DNA from: Marsupella aquatica
Taxonomy: Eukaryota; Marchantiophyta
Reading direction: 5' to 3'
Assembly: GCA_973895155.1 (NCBI GenBank)
Contig: OZ316896.1
Span: 10,664,001-10,728,000, forward strand
Length of the DNA stretch: 64,000 nt
The translations under genes were made by a program, and so were the position numbers. Below are positions 25,439 to 36,556 of the stretch, in pieces (the stretch's first letter is position 1; every line of letters begins with the position of its first letter). The notes under the pieces are model-generated. The model saw only the letters and a list, made by a program, of their open reading frames with translations. It was not told the DNA's origin and did not search any database.

Positions 25439-27320
25439 AATGTTAATCTTGTAACTTATTAGGGCGGAGTTTCTCATGATTGCTCTGTGGACATTCTTAC
25501 TTGCTTTCCATTAGAAGCTGCACTCCATAAACTAGGTACTACCAGGCCAGATTATGTGGCATATAATTATGCCCGCGGTGGCTGACGAAGAACTTGGTAT
25601 TCAGGTGACATATTTTCATTTAGTACACCAGAAGTCATTCGTTTGTCTATAATTCATCCCTTCTCTCCATCACAGCCAGGCAACATATGTGTTTACAATC
25701 AGATGAAACTTCGAGTTTTCCTTCTCGGTTCTCCTTCAGCATAATTTACTCAATCGCTGGTGGTGACTCCTGTCTGGCTTTGCAGTTTTAGGCTAATGCC
25801 GACTCATACACTAGGTGTCAAAGCTAATGTACGGGGTAAGCCTTTGGTGAAGCCCAGGTTTCATATTGCGAGTAGGGCTGTTAGAAGCAGTCGATGATGT
25901 CTTCATGTCACTAAGTAGGTTTCATATTGCGAGTAGGGCTGTTAGAAGCAGTCGATGATGTCTTCATGTCACTAAGTAGGTTTCATATTGCGAGTAGGGC
26001 TGTTAGAAGCAGTCGATGATGTCTTCATGTGACTAAGTATAATGCAACCTGTTTTTAAGTCTAGACCCTGAAGTTTCTTTCACTATGAAGTTCCCAGCAA
26101 AAGACAGGATGTATGTGGTGGCAGCACTGTTTCTGAAGTAGGTCTTCGTTGTGTCGAATAAAAGGGGGGAGGTGGGAGGTTTGTCAACAAAGCAGTTCTA
26201 CAGTGGATGCCTGCCTGAAGTTTGTGATAGAAGAAGCTGAGCTGTCAAATTCTGGAACGATTTTCCTGAGTAGGTTTTGGGAATCTGCTCCAGAAACTAC
26301 CAGGTAGACATGTGAGTAGCCCAGGCACGGTAGAACGGTCCATTGAAACCAATTGATTAGGTGTGTGGGGATGGTCTGGGGTTGCTGTCGGTCAGTGGCC
26401 ACAATTTGTTGGCTTTGTCTGTCAGCATGGAAATGTGTCAACAAGTTACTCGTTTCAATAGCAGGAAACTCCATGGAAAAAACTGCTATCGAGACTTTGC
26501 TGCTTCTACTTGGAATGTAACAGTGGATTGAGCACAGCGTGCACTTGTTTCAGATTTTAGCCTCTCCCAACAGTTTTTGTTGTTTTATGTCCTTGTGTGA
26601 AAAGTCTGGCAGATTCATTGACATAAATTGATCACATCCAATCACCTTCAGTTCTGTTTTTGATCTGGAGTCTGTCTTGAAAATAAGAAGTGGCCGTACT
26701 GTTTGTTTTGGTGAGAAAAACTCACAAGTGCCCCCTGACCTCTCCTAAAGCCACCCTAATGTCTAAGAGTGGAAAGGGTCTGATCCACTTCTTCGAAATC
26801 TCCTTATTTACATACATCTCCTTCTCTCCTCTGTTCTGAAGATGGTTCGTGATAGGTCTGCTCACAAATCGTATGTTGGAAACCGATGACCTGACCCAGC
26901 TTCTGTCTTTGTTGTGAATCTTCACTTCTGGACATGGTTGAGTGAAGGAACAGGTATTGAAGCTGTTTGGTCCCTGCTCTGCCCTGAACTGATGACAGCT
27001 TGTGTCTTTGTTGCAAATCTTCAGTCTTGGACATGGTTGAGTGAAGGAAACAGGTATTGAAGCTGTTCGGTCCTGCTCTGCCCTGAACTGATAACTTGAT
27101 CGCCCTCCTGTCCTTGGTAGAGCTTTGCTCCAAGTACTATTAATACCTCTTGGTCGCCCACAACTTCCTGAAAAACAACTTTGTCTTGTGATATTTTTAT
27201 GTCACAATCTTATTACACATTTTAAATTATTCCACTTGGTCCACATCGAAATGTATTTGTGCACATTGATGGTTACTCTGCAAAACAACGCAAACATGAT
27301 GCAAGACTTGGGGTTTTCTT
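25439..27320. repeat. FNR downstream region with a perfect 61-bp triplication and a 95-bp duplication
   Basis: A 61-base unit starting GGTTTCATATTGCGAGTAGG stands in three near-perfect head-to-tail copies at 25857-25917, 25918-25978 and 25979-26039, about 420 bases after the FNR stop. It may lie in or near the 3' UTR. A second array at about 26905-27095 holds two copies of roughly 95 bases with GGACATGGTTGAGTGAAGGA. No further gene is seen. Confidence 0.75.
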
Positions 27321-27715
27321 CGTGTGCAGTTGAGCTGCTTGCTCAAAGGGGATTTGCCTTAAATAAGAAAAGATATATGGGCAAGGCAAAGGGAAGGGTT
27401 AACAATACTCAATTGGCTTGCTCAGGGGTGGTTTCCCTTAAACAAAAGGGGATATATGGGCAAGGTAGAGGGAAGGCGTAGCAATAATTGACCTGGCAGG
27501 TATACATTGGGAGGCTTGCCTAAAGGCGATTTCCCTCATCAAAAAACATATAAGGTCAAGGTCGGCTAGCAATCCTCAACTGGCTTGCTCAAAGGTACAG
27601 TACTTAATTTCCCTTAGAAAAAAGGGTATAGGACCAAGGTAAACGGAACATTTAGCAATACTTGGGCTGACAAATAATCATTGACAGGCTTGCCCTAAGG
27701 CAATTTATCACTTTA
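27320..27715. repeat. Diverged tandem array, about 85-bp unit
   Basis: About five units carry GGCTTGCTCAAAGG-like sequence followed by a TTTCCCTTA-like segment and a GATATATGGGCAAGG-like segment (near 27338, 27415, 27510, 27580, 27690). Short open frames across it are repeat products. Confidence 0.6.
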
Positions 27716-27717
27716 TC

Positions 27718-28260
27718 AGAGGCTACGTCCATGGGAACACACAAAAGAACTTTACTAAATTCTAAGGCCATTTGCCCATATTGAGTCTCCATCGGGATCT
27801 CCACAGACTAAGTTCTTCATATCTCCCAACTGGCTCCGTACCAATGAGCCTAAGTTCCATTTACTAGCTAAGCCCTACTAGTGTATATAGTAGTGACATA
27901 TCTAACCTTAGCCAAGCACATGACTACGATTAAACTAACTGCGGTTACATAATAACTCTAGACCTCAGTAAATGCCTAACCGAGATAAGTGGTTTACCTC
28001 TCAAGTGACAACATCCACGTGAACACACAAGAGAGCTTTATTAAACTCTAGATTGCCGGCCATACTGAGTTTCCAGAGACTAGACTCTCCAAGTTGAGTT
28101 TGACACCATGAACATAAGACAATTCCACTCACTAGCCAAATCATGCTAGTGAATAGTAGTGACACATCTAATCCTAATCAAGTACCTGAGTACATTTAGA
28201 CTAACTACTATTACACAATGACTCTAGACCCAATCTAGACCCACAAGAAAATGCCTAGCA
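27718..28260. repeat. Two tandem copies of a roughly 265-bp dispersed repeat
   Basis: Copy one (about 27720-27978) and copy two (about 28005-28255) share, in order, a GTGAACACACAA-like start, ACTAAACTCTA, a GAGTTTCCA segment, TAGTAGTGACA, ACTCTAGACC and AATGCCTA. A third, related copy lies at about 33680-33930. Read on the minus strand, the units begin TG-rich (TGTTAGGCATTTAC in the third copy), which recalls LTR ends, but I see no internal retroelement sequence. Confidence 0.65.
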
Positions 28261-28349
28261 TTGAGAGGGTGAGGGCACAGGGGAGCACAACATGGGCAGC
28301 AGCATGTGCGGTTGCGGGGTGCTGTGGGGCCCCCCTCTCCCCTCCTTTC

Positions 28350-30300
28350 CTCCCCGTGCAAGATGGCATGCAGGCACAGCGCACAAAGGCAGGCAAGGTG
28401 CAAAGGGTTTGGGGGGGGGGGGGGGTTTATGGACGGATACTGGAAAAGCAGGTTGTCATTGCTTCCCCCAGGAAATGCAATTTGTAAACTAATTATGCTG
28501 TTTTGTGAATGGAATTCAAAAAGATCTTTGAAGGCAAAAATTTGTAAACTAATAATAGACTAGGAGAATGGGATCTGTGCCTATTACATTACAACATTGT
28601 GTAGATTTGTGCTAGGGACAGGACAATGTCAATGGAAGCTCAGGGCAGTACGCCAGTATTAACAACGACTCTTGTAGCTTAATTACTGTGACAGTCACAA
28701 ATGGACAATGCATGGATGTCACAATCGTCAACAGACTTGAACAGTCATCGGCTCATCATTATGTTCTCCGTGAACCTCCTTCCACAATTCTCTGTAGTAC
28801 TCTACCGACGGTCGTTTGTGAAATACTTTTCAACCACGCATTGACTTGCCACCTACTTTAATACGACACTGAATGGACACTGGAGTTTTAATAGCTAGCC
28901 ATTGGAGCCCATAATTCAAGCAAATCAATGCCCATCTATTCGAGCATTGTTGATAAAATGTCATTCCAGGAGAACAAATAGCACTTAATTGGAAGCTGGG
29001 ATGAGATTTTCCCTAGTTTTAGTGCTCCAAGAATGATGATTTAGGATGCTCCGATAATTGAATGGAAAGAAACGGGAAAAATAAAAAATAAAGGCCATCT
29101 CAATTGTGCACTTGATATCTGGATCCGATGTGATCTATGGTGCTCTCGATTAAAGCAATGAAGCCCTGTAAGCTTTGTGGAATTGTGGCACCGGCTTTTA
29201 AAATATTACATGAGCTGAATTCTATTGGCAACAAATTTTCATTCCAGGAGAACAAACAAGACTAATTTGACGTTTGGATGAGATGTTTTGCAGTTGTGGA
29301 GCTCTAAGAAGGATGGATACAGGGTGCTCCGATAATTGAATGGACCAAAAGGAAAAAGAAAAGCCATCTCATTTGTGCACTTGCGATCTGGATCCGACGT
29401 GATCTATGGTACAAGCTATCCATTAGAGCATTGAAGAACGTACTGTAATCTATTGTGTATTTGTGGCATTGGCTTTTAGAATATTCAAAGCGCCAAAACT
29501 TTTTTGACAATAAAATCTCATTCCACGAGGACAGATAGCAATCTTCAGTAGCTAAATACTGGGCGACCTTCTGCCCACGCCAAATCGCAGAGGGATACCG
29601 GGCATGATTGTGCACCGCGACGTCCCTTTGTTTTTTCCCGTTAAGTTGGGGGATTTAGAGTGCCCGGAGAACAAGTACATGTGGCGATGAGCATTTGGTG
29701 ATGCCCAAGTCACATGCGGGCTTTCCCCCAATTTTTCCCCAATGCAAATTTTTTGAGAATCTCAGAGCAAGAGAAGCTGCAGGATTCTTTAATGAAGCTA
29801 GTTGGATTCCTGAGAGCTGAGCTGAGAATGTAGAGAAGCGAGATACCCAACATTGGATGCAGTACTGTTTAATGAAGCTCGTTGGATTCCTGAGAGCTGA
29901 GCTGAGAATGTAGAGAAGCGAGGTACACAACATTGGATGCAAGATTCTTTAATGGAGCTCATTGGATTCCTGAGAGCTAAGCTGAGAATGTAGAAAAGCG
30001 AGATACGCAACATTGGATTGATTTAGTCTCTCAAGCTGCGAACATTACAAATCCTCAATGGGATGAGATTTTCCCAATTTTGGCGCTCCAAGAATGATGG
30101 ATTCAGGGTGTTCCGATAATTGAATGGAACAAAAAGGGGGGAAAAAAACAATGTCAATTGTGCAACTGAAATCTGGATCCGAAGTGATCGATAAAACAAG
30201 CATCCCACGGTACCTTCAAATCGAAACCAATAGCCGAAGTATCTTATAAACCAACAGACTACTCTCATAAAGGGGGAAGGAGCTCTAGACACAACTACAA
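28350..30300. repeat. Segmental duplication, left copy (partner at 37190-38160)
   Basis: Long stretches here match 37190-38160 in the same order and orientation. Examples are GGGACAGGACAATGTCAATG (28617 and 37374) with CAGTACGCCA soon after, TACTGTGACAGTCACAAATG, CATTCCAGGAGAACAAATAG, and TACCTTCAAATCGAAACCAA (30211 and 38062). The left copy is longer because a CCAGGAGAACAAA to GATCTATGG segment is repeated within it (near 28970, 29240, 29520) and because of an 80-base triplication at 29781-30020. The right copy sits just upstream of the lipid-transfer protein gene, so this block looks like a copy of that gene's upstream region without the gene. There is a run of about 16 G near 28411. Confidence 0.8.
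29781..30020. repeat. 80-bp unit in three tandem copies
   Basis: Copies start at about 29781, 29861 and 29941 and share TTGGATTCCTGAGAGCT and GAGAATGTAGA-AAGCGAG. They are absent from the partner block at 37-38 kb, so the expansion came after the duplication. Confidence 0.8.
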
Positions 30301-31346
30301 CAAGCTTGACAGATATACTGACTCAATACGGTTGTATTTATATAAATAAAATAAAGGTCTTTCTTTTAAAATATTTGAAACAAACTTTTAATGTACAAAC
30401 TACATGCAGCCGTCCAGTTTGACTCGGCTTCATCACAAATATCTAACAATTTTTGCTTAGTGAAATCACAATGAACTGTTTTGTTTTCTCAGATATAACA
30501 ATCTAATATTTTGAAATATCCATCAACTTTCACTAATGGTATGAAAACTACTTTTAATACTTGACGAATTAATGACATTTTGGCATCTTTGTTGCCCATG
30601 GGATGACCTAGTGAAATCTTTACACAAAGTTTGAAAGTTGAGAATACGAATGGAAGAAATGACCAATCAATATGCATTTAGGACTTTTTTACTTGTTCAG
30701 GTCAAAAGATTATTCCAGACCTGGCTAGAAAGCAAATCTGGAAAGTTAGCTCGTCACAAAATAACTATTGCTTTGAATATTGCATATGCTGGTAATGGAG
30801 CCTGTGTAGTGAGAGATTTTGTTACGGAGGCTTCAAACTCTGTATAAAGAGATTTCAATAGGTCATCCCATAGACGATAAAGATACCAAAATGTCATTAA
30901 TTTATAAAGTGTTAGAAGTAATTTTCATATCATTAGTGAAAACTGAATCAATATTTCGAAATATTATATTGTTATATCTAAGCAAACAAAATAGTTCATT
31001 GTGATTTCACTAAAAAAAAATTATTAAATATTTATAATGAAACCGAGTCAAACTGGACGGCTGCAGGTAATTTGTACATTAAAAAGTTTGATTTCGATAT
31101 TTTAAAAAAAATATCTTAATTTTGTTTATATAAATACATCCATATTGAGTCAATACATCTGTCAAACTTGCTATAGTTATGTCTAGAGCTTATTTCCCCC
31201 TATGAGAGTAGTAGTTATGTCTAGAGCTCCTTCCCCCTTATGAGAGTCTGTAGTTATGTCTAGAGCTCATTTCCCCTTATGAGACTAGTAGTTATGTCTA
31301 GAGCTCCTTCCCCCTTATGAGAGTAGTCTGCTAATTTATAAGATAT
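30240..31346. repeat. Long inverted repeat (arms about 395 and 514 bp, spacer about 198 bp)
   Basis: The left arm 30240-30634 and the right arm 30833-31346 are reverse complements with moderate divergence. Paired landmarks: GCAGCCGTCCAGTTTGACTC in the left arm with GAGTCAAACTGGACGGCTGC in the right, AGTGAAATCACAATGAACT with AGTTCATTGTGATTTCACT, and CATGGGATGACCTA with TAGGTCATCCCATAG. The outer part of the right arm is longer because TAGTTATGTCTAGAGCT plus the following CCCTTATGAGAG is repeated four times (units begin at 31174, 31212, 31251, 31289). Transcription across it would give a long hairpin. It could also be a foldback-type transposable element. No protein-coding sequence is seen in the spacer. 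Confidence 0.85.
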
Positions 31347-31369
31347 TTCCAAACTTCACTTCTTCCCTC

Positions 31370-32050
31370 ACTTCAGCTCTTCCTTCCCCGGTCTCTTCCT
31401 AAGTTCGGAACTTTTGACTAAAGAAAAAAAAGTCCCTCACCCCAACCTCAGCTCTTCCTTCGCCAGTCTCTTCCTAAGTTGAACTTTTGACTGAAGAAAA
31501 AAAAGTCCCTCACCCCAATCTCAGCTTCAGCGTCCTACCATCGCCAACAAAAGTGCTTCCGATATGGAGTTGGGACGACTTCAAAATACCATCAAACATT
31601 CGATCCCCATACTAAGGGACAACCATATCCTCCAGCAAAGGCAGGGCCGTTGTCACTCGCCTCTCTTCCAGATGAAACCGACGCGATCTGAATGGGTGAC
31701 CCAATCTGCTCTAGGTCCAACCAAGGATGTCGGTGATGTGGGTTCACTTCGCAAGATCAGCCGGATTGATGCTGAGCGAGTACCGGCACTGCAATCGATG
31801 AAGAGAGACAGTGGGTGAGTTCAGTTCGCAAGATCAGCCGGATAGATGTCGAGCGAGTATTGGCACTGCAACAGACTCGATGAAGAGACAGAAAAAGTTC
31901 ACGACAACACAAAAAACACACACCGTATGATTTCAAAAAACCCACAACGCAACATAAACCATAATAATCACCTGGCGCTCTTCCTTCACCCTTCTCTTCC
32001 GCTTTTGCAACTTTTGACTGAAGAAGAAAAAGTCCCCCTCCCCAACCTTG
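31370..32050. repeat. Short tandem duplications, no supported gene
   Basis: CAGCTCTTCCTTC-C-GTCTCTTCCTAAGTT followed by TTTTGACT-AAGAAAAAAAAG stands at about 31374 and 31448, with a looser copy at about 31977. CAAGATCAGCCGGAT-GATG and the following 50 bases are duplicated at about 31753 and 31829. An 84-codon open frame (31564-31818) spans part of this; it resembles nothing I know and I do not call it a gene. Confidence 0.6.
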
Positions 32051-32414
32051 GCTTGCAAGGCCGGGCGGCTCAGGAACGCCCTTCAGATGTGGTGCGAGGC
32101 GGCACTGTGTGCATTCTCTCAGGAGTGGATGGTGTAGGAAGAGTTCCTTTACAAACTATTAGACCCGCAACCTGCGCATCATTTTGTGTCAGCACCAATG
32201 CCACACGCGAATCTTCTTCGAGCTTCTATTATTTGTCGCGATTTAATCCATGGCAGCACTGGCGCTGGGCAGGTGATTAAGCCAGGCCGTAAGGCCGTTG
32301 CAGCTCACGCCGCTGTCTTAGTCTAACGTACTGGGTACAATGGTACATTGAGCTTGGCCCGCCAGTTGCGGCTCCGGCTCCGGCTGCGTCAAGTACAGTA
32401 CCTGCACACGGGTA

Positions 32415-32500
32415 CATAACACCAGTAAAAACACCTCCAGTTTTCAACGTTAATTGGGTTCCAGGCTCGCCAATAGATTGTCCTACAATAATACCCCACA
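32415..32500 (-). pseudogene. rpoC2: Fragment resembling plastid rpoC2 (nuclear plastid DNA)
   Basis: The minus strand reads [20 protein letters not shown] and then GGVFTG. Plastid RNA polymerase beta'' has [29 protein letters not shown] at this place. The copy has lost a few codons where the RTFH residues should be and shows no match to either side, so it cannot be functional. Only about 75-85 bases are involved. A bacterial or other RNA polymerase source is less likely, because the sequence is AT-rich and plastid-like. A plastid-to-nucleus transfer followed by decay is the simplest reading. Confidence 0.55.
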
Positions 32501-32970
32501 TAAAGCTCGATCCAAGCCGTCAACACAAAAACATTGGCGACTCAGATCTATCCGGTTAAATCTCGCAGCCCCTGAGATATCCAATCTCAAATTTATTTGG
32601 GAGGATAGGGCACAGTTTGACCAAAAAAATGGCAGAATGATTGGCTCAACTACCGTATCTAACTGAAATAAAGTGTGAGAAACTCAACATCTAAAAATTT
32701 ATATGGGAGGATAAAGTAGTAGAGAATAATATGGCACAGATTGACAAAAGATATCCTAGAGGAATAGAAAACAGACTCAAGACGGACAAAGGGCAAAGTA
32801 CACCTCCTGAAGGAAAGAGAATAACCTTAAAGATCTATCACTTGATTGTTCTTTTATAATGACATGCTGGTTGGTCATGGACCTGGCAATGATATGCATC
32901 AATAATAAGGAATTGCAAGACTGCTATGAGCAAAAATGGCTTTGGAACATCCAATTTAGGTGGGGAGACC

Positions 32971-33493
32971 TCCTTTTCTTTGGATGGGTGGAAGACAATG
33001 AATATTATTGGGATCTGAGACTTGGTGAGTAGGAGACATCTGGCCACGGTGGAGATTGGCAGTCTGGGGAGAATGGAGTGTGCCTGTTGCCCAGTTTCTT
33101 TCCTGGCTGTTTCCTGATTGGATGGCTGCTATTGGATGCATGGTGGTTGCTTTTGGTTGCATGGAATTACTTGGCGTAGTTTTCTGGTTGGTCCTCCTCA
33201 ATCTGGGGAGCCTCCTTCCCTTTTATTCCGCCCCTCCTCTTTGGCAGTTTGGGTTGGTGGTTCCCATCTATATCTCTATGGGGGTGCTCCTTCTCCTGGC
33301 CCCCCCTTAATTGCTCGTTTTTTTCACTCTGCCTCCTTCCTCCAGGCAGTTTTCTTTGGTTTTCCCTTGCCTTCCTTGTTGTTGTGCCCTCGGGCTTCCT
33401 TGTGGAATAAAGTTTCGGGGCTTAGCCCTTATAATTTTATTTTTTTAAAAGTATAGGCCATTGCTTAAAAAAATAAAAAATAAAAAATAAAAT
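32971..33493 (+). mobile_element. Retroposed element with perfect 13-bp target duplication and A-rich tail
   Basis: AGGTGGGGAGACC stands at 32958-32970 and again at 33494-33506. The 523 bases between end in an A-rich tail (about 33460-33493, repeats of TAAAAAA). Just before the tail is GGAATAAAGTTTCGGGGCTT. This structure shows insertion by target-primed reverse transcription. The body has no intact open frame; it may be the 3' end of a LINE, a SINE or a processed transcript. The matching ends of the duplication suggest a recent insertion. Confidence 0.85.
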
Positions 33494-33674
33494 AGGTGGG
33501 GAGACCAAAAAACAGTTTTTGGTTTCCAATGCATTCTTTATTTTCAAGAAAAGTGCAATTATAATATATTCCAAGGATAAAAGCGCCATATAGGAACAAT
33601 TGACAGCTACTCAAAACATGCACATGTGCAACATCTAACAAGTAGATTAGAAGTCGACACAAGAGACATAATTA

Positions 33675-33932
33675 TGGTTCACCTCTCCTGAGATTACATC
33701 CATGGGTTCAACACACTAGAGAACTTTACTGAACTCTAAGCTCATCAACCATATTGAGTTTCCATAGACTAAGTTCTACCTCTCTCATAGATGGCTCTGT
33801 AACAATAAGCCTGAATTTCACTTACTAACTAAATCTTGCTAGTGAATATAATAGTGGCACATATAACCTTAACCAAGTACCTGACTACAACTACATAATA
33901 ACTCTAGACCCAAGAGTAAATGCCTAACAAAA
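33675..33932. repeat. Third copy of the dispersed repeat seen at 27.7-28.3 kb
   Basis: It shares CATCCATGGG, GAACTTTACT-AA, TATTGAGTTTCCATAGACTA, ATAACTCTAGACC and AATGCCTAACA with the tandem pair at 27718-28260, in the same order and orientation. Its right end is sharp at CCTAACA. Confidence 0.65.
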
Positions 33933-35800
33933 GGATCCCAAAGACAAGAAACCATATAAAGTAAAGAAAACAAAAGGAAAAATCAGGGAAGGCGGAACAG
34001 CTAAAAAGCCCAAAAGTCTCAGACAATGGTCTGAAAAGAACAAGAATTAGAGCCCTTAGAATCAATCAACCAGAAAGCTTGGAAGAGCTCCAGCATAACC
34101 GCATAGGAAGGTCACAAAGACAAATTTAGAGGAATTTGACTAGAAGCCCCAAAACCAACCACCTTTCCGAGGAGGATAGTGAATGCATGAGCTCTCTTTA
34201 AGCAATTCAACAAAGAGAATTTTACACAAAGAAAAAGGAACCTGTCGTGGATTGCAATTGACAACTTTGACTACCTTGGCAAGAAAGTAGTCAAGATGTC
34301 ACGGTGATCCTGAGTATTGGCATAACCTCTGTTAGGTTTCAGGTCATCAAGTTACGAAGGAAACCGGTTTGATAATGTAATTGAAACCGGCTGCAAACGG
34401 TAAGGAGATAGTTTACAGGTCACATTTCAATCAAAAGTGTAAACAATGTTATCTGAGTCATGTTAAGGATTTCTCTTAGTCTTGAGACTCATAGGTTACG
34501 GAAATTAAGTTAACCATAGTTAGAGACTTAGTTGAGGTTAGGTTAGTCGTGTGTGACCTTGTATATACCAGGTCTAGTGTAAGCCACTGGCGTAAGGTGC
34601 TTGCTCATTGTAACGGAGCAACTTGAGGAAGAGAGAGAGCTTGTGTGTTCGACTCCTCTGAAGTAAAGTTGGAGTGTTTGTGTGGACGTAGCCTTGGAGA
34701 AGAGGTGAACCACGTATTTGATTGTGTCGACTACGTGAGCATGAGATGAGTCATGGTCGTATCGTCAAGAATGACGTCTCAGTATGAATGTTCTAAGCAA
34801 GTCCAGCTAGCTTTGCCAGTCCATCTGGGTTTCATGGACAAAGTGGAGTTCCATCCAGGCTTTAGTGTATTCTGTCCTAGTTAGCTTGGCTTTAATTTGT
34901 TTGTATAATTTGTCATTCACATCTCACAATTTCTATCCTAGTTGGCTTGGCTTCTCTCCAGAGTATCAGTCTTTGTTTTTATTAGAGAGTCTCAAATTTA
35001 TGAGTTATTCTCACCTTGCCGGACAGTTTCTTTTCCCCTTTACTGGGTCTCTTGTGTGTTTGCTATCACGTGCTCTTTTTATTTGTGCTCTTTTTATTAG
35101 GTCTATTGTGTATTGGCATCACGTGCTCTTCTATGGTCTTTGAGAGGGCCTTTAGTTCTTTTGATATTGCTGGAGACTAATGAGTTTTTTTTGGCTCTTT
35201 GGTCTTCCTCATTTTTTTTTCTCCCCTTTAATGGGCCTCTTGTGTTTGAGATCCCATGCCCTTTTATGGTCTTTGAAATATAATAGAGGAACAAGTTTGT
35301 GTCAGATTGTACCTAACTAATCAATATCTACCATTCGATTTTCCAAAAAACTCAAGGAGAACTTTCAGATGTTGTAAAATGAGTGGGTCAATCCAAGCAG
35401 GTTCTGGAAAAATAAGACCAGAAATATATGATAATAGCCCGATGCCTGTGTGTTGCACGAAAGATGTCGAGGTGATAAAACATCTTGAGCTGATATACAG
35501 ATGTTGTGGTGATAAAAGATGTTGAGCAGAAAAATATATTGAGGCAATAAAGATGTGGAGTTGATTGCACAGAAGCAGGATAGCTTTTATAATGTTTGAT
35601 TTGATATGTTTGCCCATGCGTTGCACAATGGTCATTACAACCATTCTATTATTGCAAATATTTCATTGTTGCATTCAATTATCATTGTGACCATTTCATG
35701 TTTGGGGCCATTGTGTCCTTGGTCAATATGGTTATTGCAAAAAACAATTTAGGATTTAGTTTTAATGTAAGTTGGAAAAAATATTTCATAGAGAGAATAG
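33933..35800. other. Intergenic DNA around the LTR, no gene seen
   Basis: Apart from the LTR-like sequence I see only AT-rich DNA. TTTGTGCTCTTTTTATTAG-like and CTCTTGTGTTTG-like phrases recur between 35040 and 35280, suggesting another small diverged duplication. Short open frames have no recognisable domain. Confidence 0.4.
34329..34790 (+). mobile_element. Probable solo or truncated Ty1-copia-type LTR
   Basis: The stretch starts with TGTTAGGTTTCAGG, a common copia LTR start, and has a TATATA box near 34562. About 140-160 bases downstream of the TATA comes GTGGACGTAGCCTTGGAG, then AGGTGAACCACGTA, wording typical of the U5 part of plant copia LTRs. No primer-binding site or gag-pol coding sequence is found nearby, so it is either a solo LTR or a fragment. 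The right end is uncertain. Confidence 0.45.
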
Positions 35801-35819
35801 AAAAAGTAAAAAATTTAGC

Positions 35820-36556
35820 TCACCCCTCACCCTCCTTGAACCATCTTGAATTCTATGGTTGTGAGAATACCTTGCCTGACTCCTTCCGTGGACTGTCCTC
35901 ATTGAACCATCTTCAATTCTCTTCTTGTGATAACTTGCACACCTTGTCACCTTGCCAGACTCCTTGGGGGACTGTCCTCCTTGACCCATCTTAAATTTGA
36001 TGCTTTTTTCAACTTGCGCCTTACCTGACTCCTTTGGGGTACTGTCCTCCTTGAACCATCTTGAATTCAAGCTTTGTTTCAAGTTGCACACCTTGCCCAA
36101 CTCCTTTTGGGGGACTCTCCACCTTGACCCATCTTGGATTCTTGACATGTGACAAGTTGCACACCTTGCCTGACTCCTTCGGCCAACTCTCTGCCTTGGA
36201 GAAACTTGAAATGAATTCTGAATTGGACACTTTAACCGAAGTGTTAAGTGAGCTTAATAAACTTCGATTTTTGAGCATATTTGTCCCCAATGATGGACAC
36301 GATACCAAACTCATTGGGAGGCTTGAAGAATCTTCGCCACCTGGAAATTTATCGTTGTTCTGCTGCAACCATTCCAGACGGCATCAAGAGTTTACCGTCA
36401 CTGCAAAAACTAGTGCTCGATCTTGGTATTCATGGTGAATTGCCACCATGGTTGATGACATCTAATGCACAGAGCAAAATTGGAAAACTTTCACGTATAT
36501 CTTACACAGTAGAAGATGGATGGTTTTCGGTGGGGAAGGAGGAACACAGTGAGTAA
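35820..36556 (+). pseudogene. Broken leucine-rich-repeat gene fragment (NLR-type LRR)
   Basis: Translated pieces in two frames read as consecutive LRR units: LNHLEFYGCENTLPDSFRGL (about 35842), STLTHLGFLTCDKLHTLPDS (about 36120), FGQLSALEKLEM, LSELNKLRFLSIFVP, then, in another frame, IPNSLGGLKNLRHLEIYRCS and IPDGIKSLPSLQKLVLDLG (about 36300-36430). The pattern LPxSFGxLxxLxxLxxxxCxxL is typical of the LRR part of plant NLR resistance proteins. Stops and at least one frame change (near 36280-36300) break it, and no NB-ARC or TIR/kinase part is present. I therefore call a degenerate fragment. An intron could explain one break but not all. Confidence 0.65.

Noticed and set aside
31564-31818. 84-codon open frame MELGRLQNTIKH...
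   Set aside because: It runs through a tandemly duplicated segment and resembles no family I know.
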